Below are positions 38,891 to 52,730 of a DNA stretch of 64,000 nt, piece by piece. Source of the DNA: Galbula dea (Eukaryota; Chordata; Aves; Piciformes; Galbulidae); the NCBI GenBank assembly GCA_013399015.1, contig VWZX01010008.1, forward strand, positions 131,037-195,036, read 5' to 3'. The notes under the pieces are model-generated. The model was not told where the DNA came from, did no database searches, and saw only the letters and a list, made by a program, of their open reading frames with translations. The translations under genes were made by a program, and so were the position numbers. How positions within the stretch are numbered: the stretch's first letter is position 1; each line of letters begins with the position of its first letter.

Positions 38891-41800
38891 GTTTCAGGCA
38901 GGGGAGAGAAGACATCCCCCGGTGTTACTGCTCTTGGAACAGCAGTGTCTATCTGCCAACCCCTACAGTAAGAACAGACAACTCTTAGCACCTGGCCAGC
39001 CCTGTTCATCATTTTAGTAAGTGTCTGAACTCAGAGCTCTGGTTCAGCTAGTGTGGTTATATTAAAGGCTTAGGCAAAATACACAAATAGTGAAAGAAAC
39101 AGCTTTTGGTCTGGTTATCTTTGTTAGCATGCAGGAAAATGCCTTGAACAAGTAGCAGTTGTGGGCACTGTCTTCTCAGTGAGGGCTTCTTGGCTTTTTT
39201 AAAGTCACAGTATTGAAATGATAGAGGGTTTAACACTTCCCAAATGCTTTTAGGTTTGAATACTTCAAACCTGAACTAAGTCTTCCCTTAGGGATTTAAT
39301 GTATTTAATTATCTCTGAAGTTTTATCCATCATAATAGCTAAGTGAAATCATTGCTCTGGTACAGAACAAAGAGAAGCCAAACATATAAATCAATATTTG
39401 ATTTTTTTAAAGTTATTTACTGGACTAACACAAGAGAGACACTTCTGAAACAGTAAAAGAATTCCCAGTGATGAACACAAGGGTATTTCAAAACACTCCA
39501 GAGGGATGGAAGTGTCCTGAGCAGTGTGGTGGGAGAGGCAGAAGGATGAACAATGCAATAACAGCATTCCCAGGGTCAGGTAGGACTTGTCTCAGCACTG
39601 GTTATACAGAAGTGATCTTGAACTTGCCTCAAGTCACAGAAGACTTGCAGAAAAGCCCAGGGTAGCCAAACTGGTTTTGTGAGCATCTTTCCACTAGGAA
39701 CTTCATACCTCTTCTTTTCTTTGTGGTCACATACTAAGGCAGTCTCCAAAACTCGAGTCTCTCAGAACTCCAAGTTTTGAGAGGGGTTGGGGAGACCGGT
39801 TGTTTCCCAGTCCTACTCCTTCACCCAGCCATGGCCTTCCATCATGAAGACACACAAAGCTATAGATCCCAATGAAAACAGAGTCTGTAACTACATTCAG
39901 AATCAGTTCCCACCTTTTAGTAAAAGTCAGATTTTCCTTGCTATTTTCCCCTATCGGTGCAGGGGGGAAAAGGCTGGAGGAAAAGATCAAATTACCAACT
40001 CCTTTGCAAAACTTCTGTGTGGGCTGGAGCCACCCTAGTGTGGCCCAGCCCTATGCTCTCTAGCTCCTTCTCTGCTATCCCAAACTCCAACCTCTCTCCA
40101 AGCCAAGACCCCAACCCAGCTTTCTCTATTTTCTGCTTCTCCAGTCACATCTGTCCACATCCTGCAAGGCACAGCTACACCCAGGGTCTCATCTATGTCA
40201 TAAAACTTGGTGCCTTCATGTGTCATCTGTAGGTATGGTCACCCTCCACTTCCAAAGGCAAATAGCCCAGCTGCAGCCTGCTTCTCCTCTCCTGAAAAAA
40301 CACCTGTCCACCCTCTCCTTCCCTCCACCTTAGGAGACTTCTTGTGACCCTCTGACCCCTGAGGGGCCTGAGTAGCCTGTCACCTCCTGACACATCAGAT
40401 AAGATCATGCTAAGCTGCAACTTGCTGTCTGTAATTTGGCCACCTCTGTCTTATCTCCAGAAGATGTGTGAGGAGGTTTTCATTCAGCCAGAGTATTTCC
40501 AGTTTTCCCACACCTCATTGAACTGTGCACCACTACATCCACAGCTCCTGCAAGGTTTGGAAGCCAACTGTGAACTGTGATATGGTATGTAGGGGAGTAC
40601 CTAAAGGTTGAAGAAACAAGTCCATTTGCTTATTACTAAATAACTAGTAATATATCCTAAATACACAGCCTCCAAGGGATATCATCTGAATCTTTTCCCA
40701 ACCAGGCATAGAAAAAATAAAATAAAATTGGATTAATTCTCAAGTCATTGATCTATGCTTTGCCTGCTGGCATTAATTCCTCCTTCCCTCTCCCTGAGTG
40801 GTGGTGCTTGGAGCTAGCTGTCACCAGCTGCCAGCTTTACTGCCACTGAAGCTGAGAGAGCTGGAGCAGCAGTCAGGAAGGAAACTATTATGTCAGCATT
40901 ACCATGTTGAGATGTCATTACTGGAATCAATACTGGCATAGAAGTGGACTGATAAAGTGGAGAACGAGGACCTGAATTCTGCCTGGATGTGGCATCCCTC
41001 CTGCAATACCTGCAGTTCCTCTCTTCTCCCTCCAGGATTTGAGACAGGAGGAGATTAGCAGGACCACACCCTGTTCAGGGAGACAAAGGCAATGCCACTC
41101 CTCTGATAAGGAAATTCAGAGTATTTCCTTGGATTCATCAACTCCCAAAGTTTCCTGGCCCGTGCAGTTTTTGCCTGTGTAGGGCACGATCTGGCTCCCA
41201 TCTCCTGTGCTGCTGCCATTACCCCACAGATACAATGGGAAGGATTTGGGTAGAAATTAGCAATCAGGATTTATTCTGCTGGATATTGCTGCTGCTGCCA
41301 GCAGTGGAACAACAGCTTTTGAAGAGGAAATCCACATGGAATCCCAATTGACAAACTGGAAAGTTGAGGTGTATGGAGGAAAACAACTCTCACACCTTCA
41401 CTAAGGGAACCACGACTCCTCAGGGAACAGCATCCAAGGGTGCAGGTCACAGAATCACTGTTAGATGTCACATGTTAGGTAAACTTTGTGGTCAACAACA
41501 GATGGCAAATATAACCTGTTTCAGATACCCACAGGGACACATCTTGATTTGCATTCTTGTTGCTTGCTGTGAAGAAGATGCAGTGAGGGACCCTGAAACT
41601 GTGCCACTTATCTCAGGATCAACTCCAGATGAAACATAGATGTAGAAAGAAGCACAAACTGACCAAGAAACAGGCCACTGTGTACACTTAGCACCAAGAT
41701 CTGGAGAGACATTTGATTGAAATAAATTATCCCAAGCAGATTGTTAGGAAAGTGAGTTCCTGAGCTGTGCTGTTTTCTTGTGTGCAGGTAACCCTGGAGC

Positions 41801-42250
41801 AATTAGATACCAATCACATCACCACCTCAAAACTACAAACAGGAAAGGAGCTACAGACCAACACATGCACCCAAGTTTCTTTAATCCTTTTTTTCCTTTC
41901 AGGCAAATTCCAGACTATTCCCACCTGCCTGCTGTGCCCTTGCTGATCAATGATCCTGCTAAACTGAAGGTGAACCTGCTGCAAAGGGTTAAGGTTGCTG
42001 CAGTGTCACAGAGTCAACTGCATGGAAAACAAGACAGAGGAAACTCTCCAGAGAGCAAGGCACAGTGGAGATACCACCCATGTCCAGTGTAGCAGGTGTC
42101 TGACAGGGATTATTCTCTTCTATTAAATGAAAGGATTGTCATCTCATGAGGTGTTCATACTGCAGCAGTTTTTACTTTTCAGAGAGTACTTCTTTAACAA
42201 GCCTTAAAAATATCAAGGACGAGCTGCCATGGATATAACATCATATTATT
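38891..42250. other. Unassigned non-coding sequence
   Basis: About 3.4 kb with no gene or repeat recognised. Frames are under 95 codons and overlap on both strands around 39.7-40.4 kb. Confidence 0.5.
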
Positions 42251-42251
42251 T

Positions 42252-42290
42252 TATATATATATATATATATATGTATATACACACACATAT
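42252..42290 (+). repeat. Composite (TA)10 / GTATATACACACA microsatellite
   Basis: Ten TA units (42252-42271) run into GTATATACACACACATAT. This is a compound TA/CA repeat and is likely polymorphic. The AT core can form hairpins. Confidence 0.92.
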
Positions 42291-42899
42291 AAGGAGGCAT
42301 CAGCTTGTAGATTTGGAGCATTTAGGGGAAATGACAGCTACCTCTCTAAAAATATGCCTATCCTTTAGAAGATGTAGCAGGAGCCTTGAAAAGGAAATCT
42401 CTTTTGGTTTGTACCCTCAGAGGGGACATCAAGGACAGCAGGAGAGGTAATGTTTACCCAAGGTGAGTTCTGGCTGTCCCAACACCTAACTGTAAGTGCC
42501 ACATGGCACAGGCCACCAGCCACTCGTTGGGAATCACCTTCCTCTTGGCTGCTTTGTTCACAGGACCGGGTAGCAGTAAAAGGAGCATTCAGTAGTAACA
42601 GTGATGGCTACAGCAGGACATCTGTGCAAACAGCATCCAGAATGACCTGCCTTACAGATCTCACTCCAATTCCTTTGAAATGGAAACATCTTCTGTCACT
42701 ACCAAGCACCTGGACTCATTTTGTCTGCTTTTAGACATGACCCATTCTTAGGCAAAAGCCTGGAATACACAGGTTAGGACACTGCATAACAGGTAGTGTT
42801 CCAGATGTTGCACATTGGACTTCCTATTCAGATTTTCTCTTCTGATTTAAATTTTACAGTTTGTTGTCTCTTGCCACCCACCAGAAGTCCCTTTCTTTA
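42291..42899. other. Unassigned non-coding sequence
   Basis: No gene or repeat family was recognised. Confidence 0.45.
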
Positions 42900-42951
42900 A
42901 AGCAAACCCACAAAACAAACAAAGAAACCCAACAAAACCACCACCAACAAA
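42900..42951 (+). repeat. A/C-rich low-complexity tract
   Basis: About 50 bases of AAACC, AAACAAAC and CCACCAACAA words, same strand sense as the other A/C-rich tracts. Confidence 0.75.
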
Positions 42952-45900
42952 GATACTCTCCAGAAAACCATTAGGTTATATTTTTGCCCCAGCATTTGGC
43001 ATTCAGGAATTGTGTTGTTGGAATTTGTGAGGATTATCATGATCTGGAAAAGATTCTCCCTTCCTTCAGTCATACCTTGGGCATGTAAGAACAAGCCATG
43101 GTATGTAATGAATGTCAGAGAACCCATCTCAGCAGCATGCTGATAGAGTACCGACATACAGTGGTGACATGTGCTATCTTCTGGGCAGGCTGATGTGCCA
43201 TGGGATTACACATGCCATCCTCTACCAAATCAAACCCAAGACAAGGGCAACAGAACATATTAACACTCATGATCTCATCAGAAAATGAACCTCTGCCATT
43301 TCACAACCAAGCAAAGCACTAACAAGTATTTGCACTCTCCTAGCTGTAAACCTAAAAATTCTTTTCAACAGGTATGATTAATCTGCTGCTTTTGTGGTAC
43401 TGCCAACCTCACACTTTCAAAAGTCATGAGTCAAACCCCAAAAGCTCATCAGGCAGAAGCTTAAAAGGGATCTCTCTTTATATATAAATACAGGTATAAA
43501 CAGATAGAAACTCACAGAGGGATTACTCTTTGCCTTTGGGACATCAGCTCTTGAGGACTGAGGATTCATTTCCAAATTTTCCCCTTTTTTGCTGCAACTA
43601 ATGGAAGTTAAGTAGCTATTTTGGATAAGCAGTTGAAATTATGACATGAAAGATTACACTCAGGAACTAACCCATCTTTAAAATAGAGAAGAGCTTGCTC
43701 TCTAGCACAGTTAAGGTTTGGTGAAACCATTACAGACACCATACAATTCATGTTATTGAACCTTGAGGCAACGTTTCTGGATGGCAGGTTTGAAGGGGCA
43801 ACTTCAGAAGGTCTGCAGTTCAGTGGCAAGGTCACAGTGAGATCAAGCTCCTCCTGACAGGATATGAAACTGCCTGGTCAGTCAGAAATTAACCTTTTAG
43901 AAACCTGCTGGATTGTAATTATCATCCACAGGTTTCCCAATGAAAAGGCAGCAATTCTTCAACAGCAGGAGTTAAATATAAATCACTGACACAGACTGGA
44001 CCAGTGAGGGACAGTGTGAATCAGGTAAAACAGGTACATTTCTTGCATTTTCCTCCCAAAGGTTAGGTGACCACTTTGCCCTGGTGAGCAGCTTGCTTGG
44101 TGTGGAGCCTAAACAAAGGCTTTTCTAATGGAAGGGCATCTGATCATCTTTATTCTTAAATTAGTAAGTTAAAAACCTCCAAAAGCCTCAGAAAAATAAG
44201 TGTGCATTCATCTTCATAACTTGTTCAAGGACAACCTACCCCCAAAAAAGCAGTAATCAGACTGGAAACTTCCTAAAGTCAGACCCCCTGGAGACCTGGA
44301 ATGCTTCTTCATTTTGGCTATGACAAAATGCAGCACTGGAAGAGTTCCCTAAAGAAACATTGTTTTTCTTTAATTTTGATATTTTCCAGTAAAGCAACAC
44401 ATCAATAACCAGAAGAGTTAATGTGATGCTAAAGCCTGACCCCAACACCCCTCACAGGCTTCAGCCATGCCCCACACCAGGCTGAGCAGAGATGCCTCAG
44501 GATGGCCCTGCCCTGCCCCAGTTTCTGAGGGTTTGCACAGGCAGACCTGGCACACTGTGGCTTGATTGAAGTTGGTATGTTCTAACAAGGAAGGACATTT
44601 TCCACTGAGTTATTCCATCATCAATCAGAGACACTTCAAGTATTTGGAGCTATCAGCAGCTACAATCTTTAACCTGTATGGAGTGGCCAAAGTTACTGTT
44701 CTGTCTGTGCTGAAAGTGAGACACAGGTCAAGTGATTGCCCAGGAGATTTGAGTCATCTTCTGAGCTCTGCACAGAGGAGAGGCAGAACTTGGAGCTGGC
44801 AGCTCCATTTCACTTCTCCCAGTGGCACCGAGCTCCTAGAGGACATGCAGGGAAGTTGTATTTAATTGAATTAGTAAGCTTGAATATATATATTTTACAC
44901 TTAAAGTGAAAGAAATGCCCTGCTGAGTCTTTGTTTCAGTAATAAAAAGGTGTTAATTCCAACTGCAATGATTCTGTAATTCTGCAGTTCCTTACAGGCA
45001 CCAATTCTGCTCTGGAGTTTACATCTGAACATGACAGAACCAAGTTCCCAGTTTCAACAAGCTATCAGCTAACTGTGGGTTTTTAAGGTACTGAATGCTC
45101 TATCTCCCCCTAATTTGATACAGTCTCCCTTTCCAATGGGCACTGAGGGTACTCAGCATCCTCTGCAGATTCATTTGGTGCCTTACACAATCAGGAAGGT
45201 GTGGTTCAGATTCATGCAGCTGAGCACAGCAGCAAGCAGCCTCTCCTGTTCCATGGTAAGCACTGTGCAGCACCATGTATTGACACTGACACTCTGAAAT
45301 GTAACCCAAGTGCTGCTTTTCCTCTTTTATGTGTATCTTGAAGGTGTTGTTTTTCCTAGAGCCAAAGAGCTTTCATTTGCAGTACCACATTTGCACAGGA
45401 GGTACAGGGATTTCCTGCACCCATTGTGCACAAGGGAGATTCTGGCACCAGAGCATGCAACTCCCACACTACTACTATATTTATCTAAAACAAGCACAGG
45501 CAGATCATGGAGACAACAAACTGTGATAATAGAACATTATGAAAGTACAACACAGCTTCCAAGGATTTGGAAATGCTCCCCTACAATATCTCAGCCACTG
45601 TGCCAGCAATGTTGCATCTTGGACTCATGGGGCTGATCCTCCCTGTCAAATTCTGCAGTGTCATATACATCTGAATAAAGAGGAGCAAAGACAATTAACC
45701 AACCAACCCAGTTAGAGAAGTCACTATTGTTAACAGGGAGCAGCACTATGAGGCTCAAAGAGGAACCTCATGAGCTCCTCTGCAGCACAGATACAGCAGA
45801 GAAAGAACTTTCCAGAAAGAGACAAAAAAGTAGGGGGAAAAAATGCACACAGGCCTATTAGATAGTAGTGGGGCATAAGAAGTATTCCTCCAAAACATTA

Positions 45901-47307
45901 ATTCTACATGCATGAGTCCCTTATTTTGATTAAAAATACCACAGAACTGCCACTGGTGGCCAATAGTTTTTGCTCACCCCTGTGTAGGACTAGATACAGG
46001 AACTCTCCTAAAAATAATGGGGTCTGTGGCTGTCAAAGTTATTGTTTTCTCTCAATTTTCCCTTGGTCAGAATAAAAGGATGGATTTGCTGTTGCATTTC
46101 TCTGTTTGCTGCTGAAATCACTATATCCATATATCCTGGTTCACATCAGGATAGGGCTCCACCAGCAGCAGATCCAGTGCAGTTTGACTGACCCCTGGTT
46201 GCTGGTTCATGGAGGGACTCCACAGCCTCAAAACACATCTTTCCCTGCAGCTGGGGAATTCAGAACATTTTTCACCTCTCTCTCTCTCCAGGAAGAGTTC
46301 ACCCTCTGCTACTCCCTTTTCCAGCACTACTAAAGCCTCTTGGTTTTGACCAGAAGGTTTTGTGAAACCTGAAGGAACCCTGGAAGTGTTGCTCCCCTTG
46401 ACCAAACCTAGCTGGCAGTTAAGTTGCCCCTCAGGGACTGGGGAGAGGATCCCACTAGTTCCTCAGAAAATGAGTTAAAAAGGTAAAGGTTGAAGAAATG
46501 AGGAGAATGACAACAAAAAGTCTTTCCTAGCTATTAGAGCTAACAGTCTACAAACAGCTTAATGGCTTACTCTGTTTGCAGCTTTAAGCACAGGCTGTTG
46601 TAACCACCAAGCAAAAACAGGGTTTAGGTATGCAAGATGAGTTTGTGGATAATGTGAAAGAAAAAATGTTGAGGCATACTATACTTGGGGTATTTACATT
46701 CCTGTTTGTATAATTATCTTAATTAAAGAGTAATTATTTCACTTACAGATAGGCTTATCTCTAACATGAAAATACCTGTCTACCATAATAAAAATGGAAA
46801 AACATCAAAATTGCATTTTTTAACTCTCTTTAATAGCTGCTCTCCACTTTGAATACTGTCTTCACCACAAGGAAAATACATCTTTTGTGCTCACTTGGTA
46901 TTCATAGCTTGTACAAAGCAGTCAGGCTGCTAAGAATGGAAACAGGATTTCCAGAAGCACAAAATTAGTTGGCTAACAAAAATATGCTCTCATCTGACGT
47001 GAAATAACAGACAAAAATACAAATTATCCCAGGGATTGTCATGGAAATTTAAGAGGAGCCAACAGTAAAATCAGGACTCGCAGTCAGAAGAAAAGCAAGC
47101 TTCCTTCTGCTGTCTCTTCTGCTGCTTTGTGCCCTCACCTGGGAGATCCTGGAACATGGAGCCAGATGCAGGCAGCCAGGGTGTTGCAGCAGCTCAGGGA
47201 AACTATCAAACAAGCCTATCATCAAGGTATCTCTTCCTCTGGCACCTGTGCTCCAGATTCCCTTTGCAAGCTAGACTGTACTGTGACATAAAGAATCGTT
47301 TCCACTA
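42952..47307. other. Unassigned non-coding sequence
   Basis: About 4.4 kb with no recognised gene, RNA gene or transposon. AT-rich patches lie at about 43480-43500 and 44880-44900. A short CT run lies near 46278-46290. Frames reach 108 codons at most (45310-45636) with no identifiable domain. Confidence 0.5.
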
Positions 47308-47429
47308 GGAAGGTGATCGTTCCCTTCTGCTCAGCACTGGGGAGGCCACATCTCCAATCCTGGGGTCAGTTCTGGGCTCCTCACTCCAAGAAGGACATTG
47401 AGGTGCTGGAGTGTGTCCAGAGAAGGGCC
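47308..47429 (+). mobile_element. CR1 LINE fragment, sense strand
   Basis: 'aaggtgatcgttcccttctg', 'ggggaggccacatctcc', 'ggtcagttctgggctcctca', 'ggacattgaggtgctggagt' and 'gtgtccagagaagggc' match CR1 in the sense direction, from the 3' part of the reverse-transcriptase frame. The copy stops abruptly after 'agaagggc'. The next part of the CR1 order appears at 48820 on the same strand, so the two may be one interrupted element. Confidence 0.9.
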
Positions 47430-48819
47430 CTCCTGTTCCACCACAAAGACTTTTCAGTAGCTACTCTTCAAAGGCTATTCTTTGGATGAGTCATTTTTAG
47501 GGTAGGGATCAATAGGCTTTGATAGACATAAGCATTTACACCAGCAACCAAGTGACTGCAGTGCTATGGACCTTCACTGGTCAGCATCAGTGCATGTTGC
47601 CAGGCTGCTGGAGAGTGCTAGCAAGGTTTGGCTGAATGCTCTTAATCATGTCCCTGCCACTGAGCAGAATACATTTCCCTTCATGGGAAGAAACAACAAC
47701 AAAGCAAAGCAAAACAAAAAACCACCAACAACAAAAAGCAAAACACCACACACACAAAAAGCCCCAAACCAACAAACTAAAACCCACCCCAAGAACCCCA
47801 AAGATCAGTTCAATGCAGCACCTAAACCTTTGTGCTTTTAATCAACTGGATCAACAAGACAGAAACTCCACCAAATTCATTGAGACAAGTAATTTCTACA
47901 ATTGGGTTAGAACAATTTCACCAAAGATCTGAAAAGGTTGACATTTATAGCAAGGTACATGACAGTTTTACTAATGCAGAGAGAGATGCTGATGAACTTG
48001 CCCAGCTTTTGTGTTTGCCTCCCGAAACAAAGTGAATTTCCAAACCAGACATCATTTCTGACTACCAAAAGCTGTCAGGGATGACATTGTTCAGCTGAAA
48101 CCTATGCATATACTGCTGCCAAAGGGGTTTTTAAATTATTTTTAAGGTTGTTCCATTTTTGGAGTTGCTTGTTCTGCAGCATGTTTTGCAACCTAACCTG
48201 AGGCTCAGGGAACCTCAGGGAACAAGAAGCTTGAGGAAGCTTTTCCCACCAGGCTTACCAAAAGAATTTCCTAAATATGGCAAAAATTATTTACTCTTAT
48301 TCAAAACCACTCGAGTTTTCCTCTAAGTATTTGTGCCGAGGTTGTACTGTCCAAGCCCTTGACTGCAATGACTAGAAATGGAGCTGCAGAACACTGGAAG
48401 TCAGTGATGTCCTGCACACATAAACCCCTGCAGCGTGCTAGGTCCTGGTGTGAGAACAAGTTTCCTTTGTCTCTACCCTGCCCTCCAGTGGTTTAAAAAC
48501 AGGACCAGCCAGGGCAGACCAAACCAAAAAGCCCCAACAAACATACAGTCCCATGTCCTCTGCCTGATGGGAGGGAGAAACAGGACAGGTCAAAGGCTGA
48601 AATTGTCATCTCGTTAAAAAGAGACCAAAATGAAGGTCAGATTCTGTCTGGTAAAGTAATAAACTGCTAACAAAACAGAGTCTCTGAGATAAATGCTCCT
48701 CAATCATCATTAAGCTCATGAAGAGGCAGAATTCACTTTCCAAGTGTAATTTTCAACACCTCATGAAGATTTTAATTGAATTTTTCTGAATTATATCAGA
48801 GATATAATTCTGGGGGGTG
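47430..48819. other. About 1.4 kb between two same-strand CR1 pieces
   Basis: No element was identified inside it except the A/C-rich tract at 47689-47803. A plus-strand Lys/Thr/Asn/Gln-rich frame here is that tract translated. Confidence 0.5.
47689..47803 (+). repeat. A/C-rich low-complexity tract
   Basis: About 115 bases almost free of T, with AACAACAAC, AAAGCAAAACA and CCACACACACA words followed by CCCCAAACC and AACCCACCCC. Confidence 0.82.
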
Positions 48820-49030
48820 AACTGGATGGTGTCTTCTCCCAAAGAACAGGAGGAAATGGCCTCAAGTTGCACCAGGGGAGGTTCAAATTGGATATTAGAA
48901 AGAATTTCATCCCTGAGAGGGTTCTCAGGCATTGGCCCAGGCTGCCCAGGGAGGTGGTGGAGTCAGCAGCCCTGGAAGTGTTCAAAGCAGTGTCGATGTG
49001 GTGCCTGGGGACAGGATTTAGTGGTGCCTG
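48820..49030 (+). mobile_element. CR1 LINE, 3' part, sense strand
   Basis: 'gtgtcttctcccaaagaaca', 'ggaggaaatggcctcaagtt', 'gcaccaggggaggttcaaat', 'tggatattagaaagaatttc', 'aggctgcccagggaggtggt' and 'acaggatttagtggtg' follow CR1 order toward the 3' end. The extreme tail is missing. Plus-strand frames inside it (up to 114 codons) are CR1-derived and not a host gene. Confidence 0.94.
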
Positions 49031-52000
49031 CTATTGCCCATGTAAGACTGAACAGAGCCAAGAGTTGCTTGTTTTCTTCTCTCTGAGGCTGCTCTACCTG
49101 TATAGGTGGGGTTTGTTCAAGGATTTCTTCTGTCACTCCCAGATGCTGTTTTTCAGCCTGTGGTTTGACCTTCTGACGTATTTTTTCCCCCTGGGGCAAT
49201 GTTCTTTCTAATTCCACCTTGTTACAACCTTGCCTCTTTTCTGCCTCTCTCTGTCACACACACACACAACTCTCCCTGCTTCTCTGTCCTAACTGTGTGG
49301 AGGGACAGGTCCCATACTCCACATCTTCCCTGGCTGCTGGTCACTGGCTGAAGACATATTTGTGTGTGGAAGAGTTGGGAATGTGGCACTGCCTGGGACC
49401 TGCCACAGTGCAGCACAGAACTGTAGTTGTAGGCACAGCTAAAACATGAAGAACCTCTCAACAGGGTAGCAGCTCTTGGGGCATTATCATACCACAGCTC
49501 AGCAGCAAATCACAGAGTGGCAGAAGACCATTTTCAGAATCCCAGTGCTGAGGAAGAGTCCTGCAGCCTTCCTCCTCTCCCAGGTCAGGCTATGATCAAT
49601 GAGATCAGTTTAAAATAATACTTCCTCGACTCTTTTCCTATCACTCCTGATTTTGAGCCTTAAATACCAAGAGAGTCACTGTGAAAGTCACTGCCTTCTA
49701 AGTGAAGACTGAGATCTTCTCTCAGTAGTGGGAATCCTCAGAAAACAAAGGATCTAGAGACTTCCAGCCAGATCTGTGGTTTTCCTTGCTAAGCCATAGG
49801 AAGCTTGCATCCGAACAGCAACCACAGTGCTTTGCCATATAGCTCTGCTATGAGAACTTCTTTTGAGCCCTAGCTGGCCAGTGTGTTAGGTCCTCCTGGG
49901 TCCAGAAAGCCATCAGGATATGGAGACAGTGCTCCTGCCCATGACAGCAGCTTAAAAATCAACGAGCCATACCTTCTTCCCCTGTTCCCAGCATTAACCT
50001 GCAACACAAATCCATGAACTGGTTTCTAAATAATAAAGGTAGGTGACTCAAAATACCCTGACATTTTTTAAACCTCTAAATTACATTTTCAGGGCTTTAT
50101 AAGATCATAAAATCTCTGTTTCCCAAAATGCCCAAATTCTTATTGTCAAAAACAACGCACAAGCAAAGAGAGCTGCCCACCTCAGTTTGGTCCTTGCCAT
50201 TATGGATAATTTACCTGCTGAGAAGAGGGTTAGAAAAGAAAAAACCCTGCATAATTCTCTCAGTCACAGCAAGGAGAGGAATGCTAATTATTTCTACAGC
50301 ACCAGTACGAGGCCTTTGTTCCACTTTGACAAAGCCTCAGAGGGTACTAATTTTGTTCTGCAGAAAAATGGGGGTGGAAGAGAGCCTCTTTCACTGGAAT
50401 CTTGTGAGCTTATCGCTCATACCACCCTGTACTGCAGCACTATGGACAGTAAAATGCCACAGCAGCATCCAGCTCACACCTGCACTCACATAGGGTGTGG
50501 AAACTATTAGTCCACTGACCAGGTGGCATCTGACACCTTCCACTTCCACAAGTTCTTTCCTGGTGCACAGAAGAAACTGATTTAGCCTGGGGACTCCACA
50601 TCCTGGTTTTCCTTCCAGCTTCTGCCACTCAGCTCCCATTCAGAGCCTAAGTAAATATCTTGGTGAAGGTTTAGTATCTCAGGCTAAAATTACGAACCAT
50701 TCCTTCCCCTTGTCTGTCAGCTGCCTCAGTTCCAGGGCTACCAGATCTCCTAATGCTCGAGCTCCCTGGAGGTTCATTCCTCTGCACACCCCCAGAGTCA
50801 GCCCTGCATGGAGACCTCCACCTAAACAGGTCCTAAACCTCAGCTGTTTCACTGCCTGTCTCCTGCAGGAGACTTGTGTTAGTAGGTGTCATTAGAGATG
50901 TGTAACACCCAGGGACAAGCATTCCTTACAAAACAAGTACCTCTTTCTGTACAGTTCTGATAAGCAGGAGTGGATGCTATTCTCACAGCAGCCTGATTTG
51001 GAGAAGTGGGAAACACCCAGCTCAGTGGTACCCCAGAGAAGGGCTGAAGGCCATATCATCACCTGCCCAACAGAACTGGTTATTAGGCCACTGTCCAGTC
51101 TCTGGAAGATAAACTGAGCAGCACAGCACTCGAGACTCACAGCTGGCCAAGCTCCTTATAGCACACACCCTGTGGAGAGGTTAGGGCCTCTGGCTAAGTG
51201 TGGCTGGACTAACTTCTGCTCCCAGCTCCCACTTTTGCTCATGCGTTTTGCATTTTAGAAGTTAGCTGGTAAAAACTGGAGGGACTACAACAAAGGGCTG
51301 AAGCAGAGGCTTGCACCTCAAATGCAGCAAGAAGAGGTGGGGTGAAGTTTGGAGCATGACTTTGAGAAGCAAACAGACACAAAAATTCTTGCCCCCAGAC
51401 CTTCCTCTAATGGAAGAGGTCATTGGTTTTGCTCATTATACAGACGTGCCCTCGTGAATGTTTTGAATGGAGAGTCCAGATAATACCTAAACCATATTTC
51501 TACTTTGTAAGACAGCTTCTCCCATCAAAAAGGAGTGACCAGCCCTTTGCCACCTCAGCCTGCCCCAGAAGTCACTACTTTATGAAACATGTTCACAGTC
51601 ACACTAGTGGAAGTAGCATTCTTACACAGGCACATGGGGCAACACTGATTTACTGATTTCACTGTTATCAATTACAAATCAATCCAATACAAACAGAGAA
51701 GCACAAGGCACACATGAAGCATGACAAGAGCACAGCAAAAGATGTCCAAAAAGGAGTCATACTCCTATACACCTTGACAGTCTGGAGGGTATGTGCAGGG
51801 CACTCCAACAGCACAGGGATGGATAGTACTAAATCAATCAATCAATCTTTGATCAAAATCTGTTCTTGTTGTACCTCCCCTTTCTGAATACCTCTCTTTC
51901 AATCAACTGAATTGCATTATCCAAGATTTCCTCCACAAGAGCACACTGGACTGGTCCAGTTGCAGTCTTGGTTCAGCCCACCTCAAAAAGACTTGAATTC

Positions 52001-52635
52001 CATGAGCTAAGCTTTCCTCCCAGTGTCACCAGAGCAACTGAAATAGTAAAGGGAGTGTCTCTGATCTCACACCACTTACTATAGAGGGAGGGTAACATTT
52101 GGCTCTGGCTGAGAACATTAGAACAGTCTGATTGATCCCTGTGAGCCCTTCGGAAATGCCATCAGTACCTGCACAGGGACACAATTGTTGGTTTGGGTAA
52201 ACTTCTGTTGTGCCTGGAACCATGACTGTACAATGTACAATGAGAAATGGAGAGCAGGCACCCAGCTTCCCATTCCTGTCCCACCACATGACACACTTTT
52301 TTCCAAAGGGAATGTTTAACCCTGCTCTGTTTAATGTTTAGTCACAGTTATGCAGAGAAAGGGAAGGAAAAAAGGGAATTCATGATTACTTTACTAAAAT
52401 TAGCTATAACCACCTGCAGAATTATTCCTTTGATTTACCATAGTAAGTGGCCATGGAGAGGAGGGAGACTGGAGCCACCTTTAACAAGTTTTACTAACTG
52501 TTAATAATAATCTCCCTTATTGTTACCATCATTAAAAGCTATGCTGATCTTTATTATAGGTCCCTCCAGACAATCAGAGCACTGATTTTTATGGTTTTAA
52601 TATCATGGTAAAAAACTATCACCTTTGCAGCTTTT
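49031..52635. other. Unassigned non-coding sequence with a small CA repeat
   Basis: About 3.6 kb with no gene recognised. It includes (CA)7 at 49255-49268. Frames of up to 121 codons at 50.1-50.5 kb occur in two plus phases at once and have no recognisable domain. Short (AATC) repeats lie near 51835. Confidence 0.5.
49255..49268 (+). repeat. (CA)7 dinucleotide microsatellite
   Basis: Seven CA units after a CT-rich stretch. Confidence 0.85.
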
Positions 52636-52730
52636 ACAGAACGGTAGGAGTTGGAAGGGACCTCAAAAGATCATCTAGTCCAACCCCCCTGCCACAGTAG
52701 GATTCCCTAGACCAGGTTCACAAACTAAGT
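52636..52730 (-). mobile_element. CR1 LINE, short 3' end fragment
   Basis: 'gtaggagttggaagggacct', 'caaaagatcatctagtccaa' and 'cccccctgccacagtaggat' followed by 'tccctagaccagg' is the reverse complement of an avian CR1 3' end. It is very similar to the copy at 56516, and both keep only about 100 terminal bases. Confidence 0.93.
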
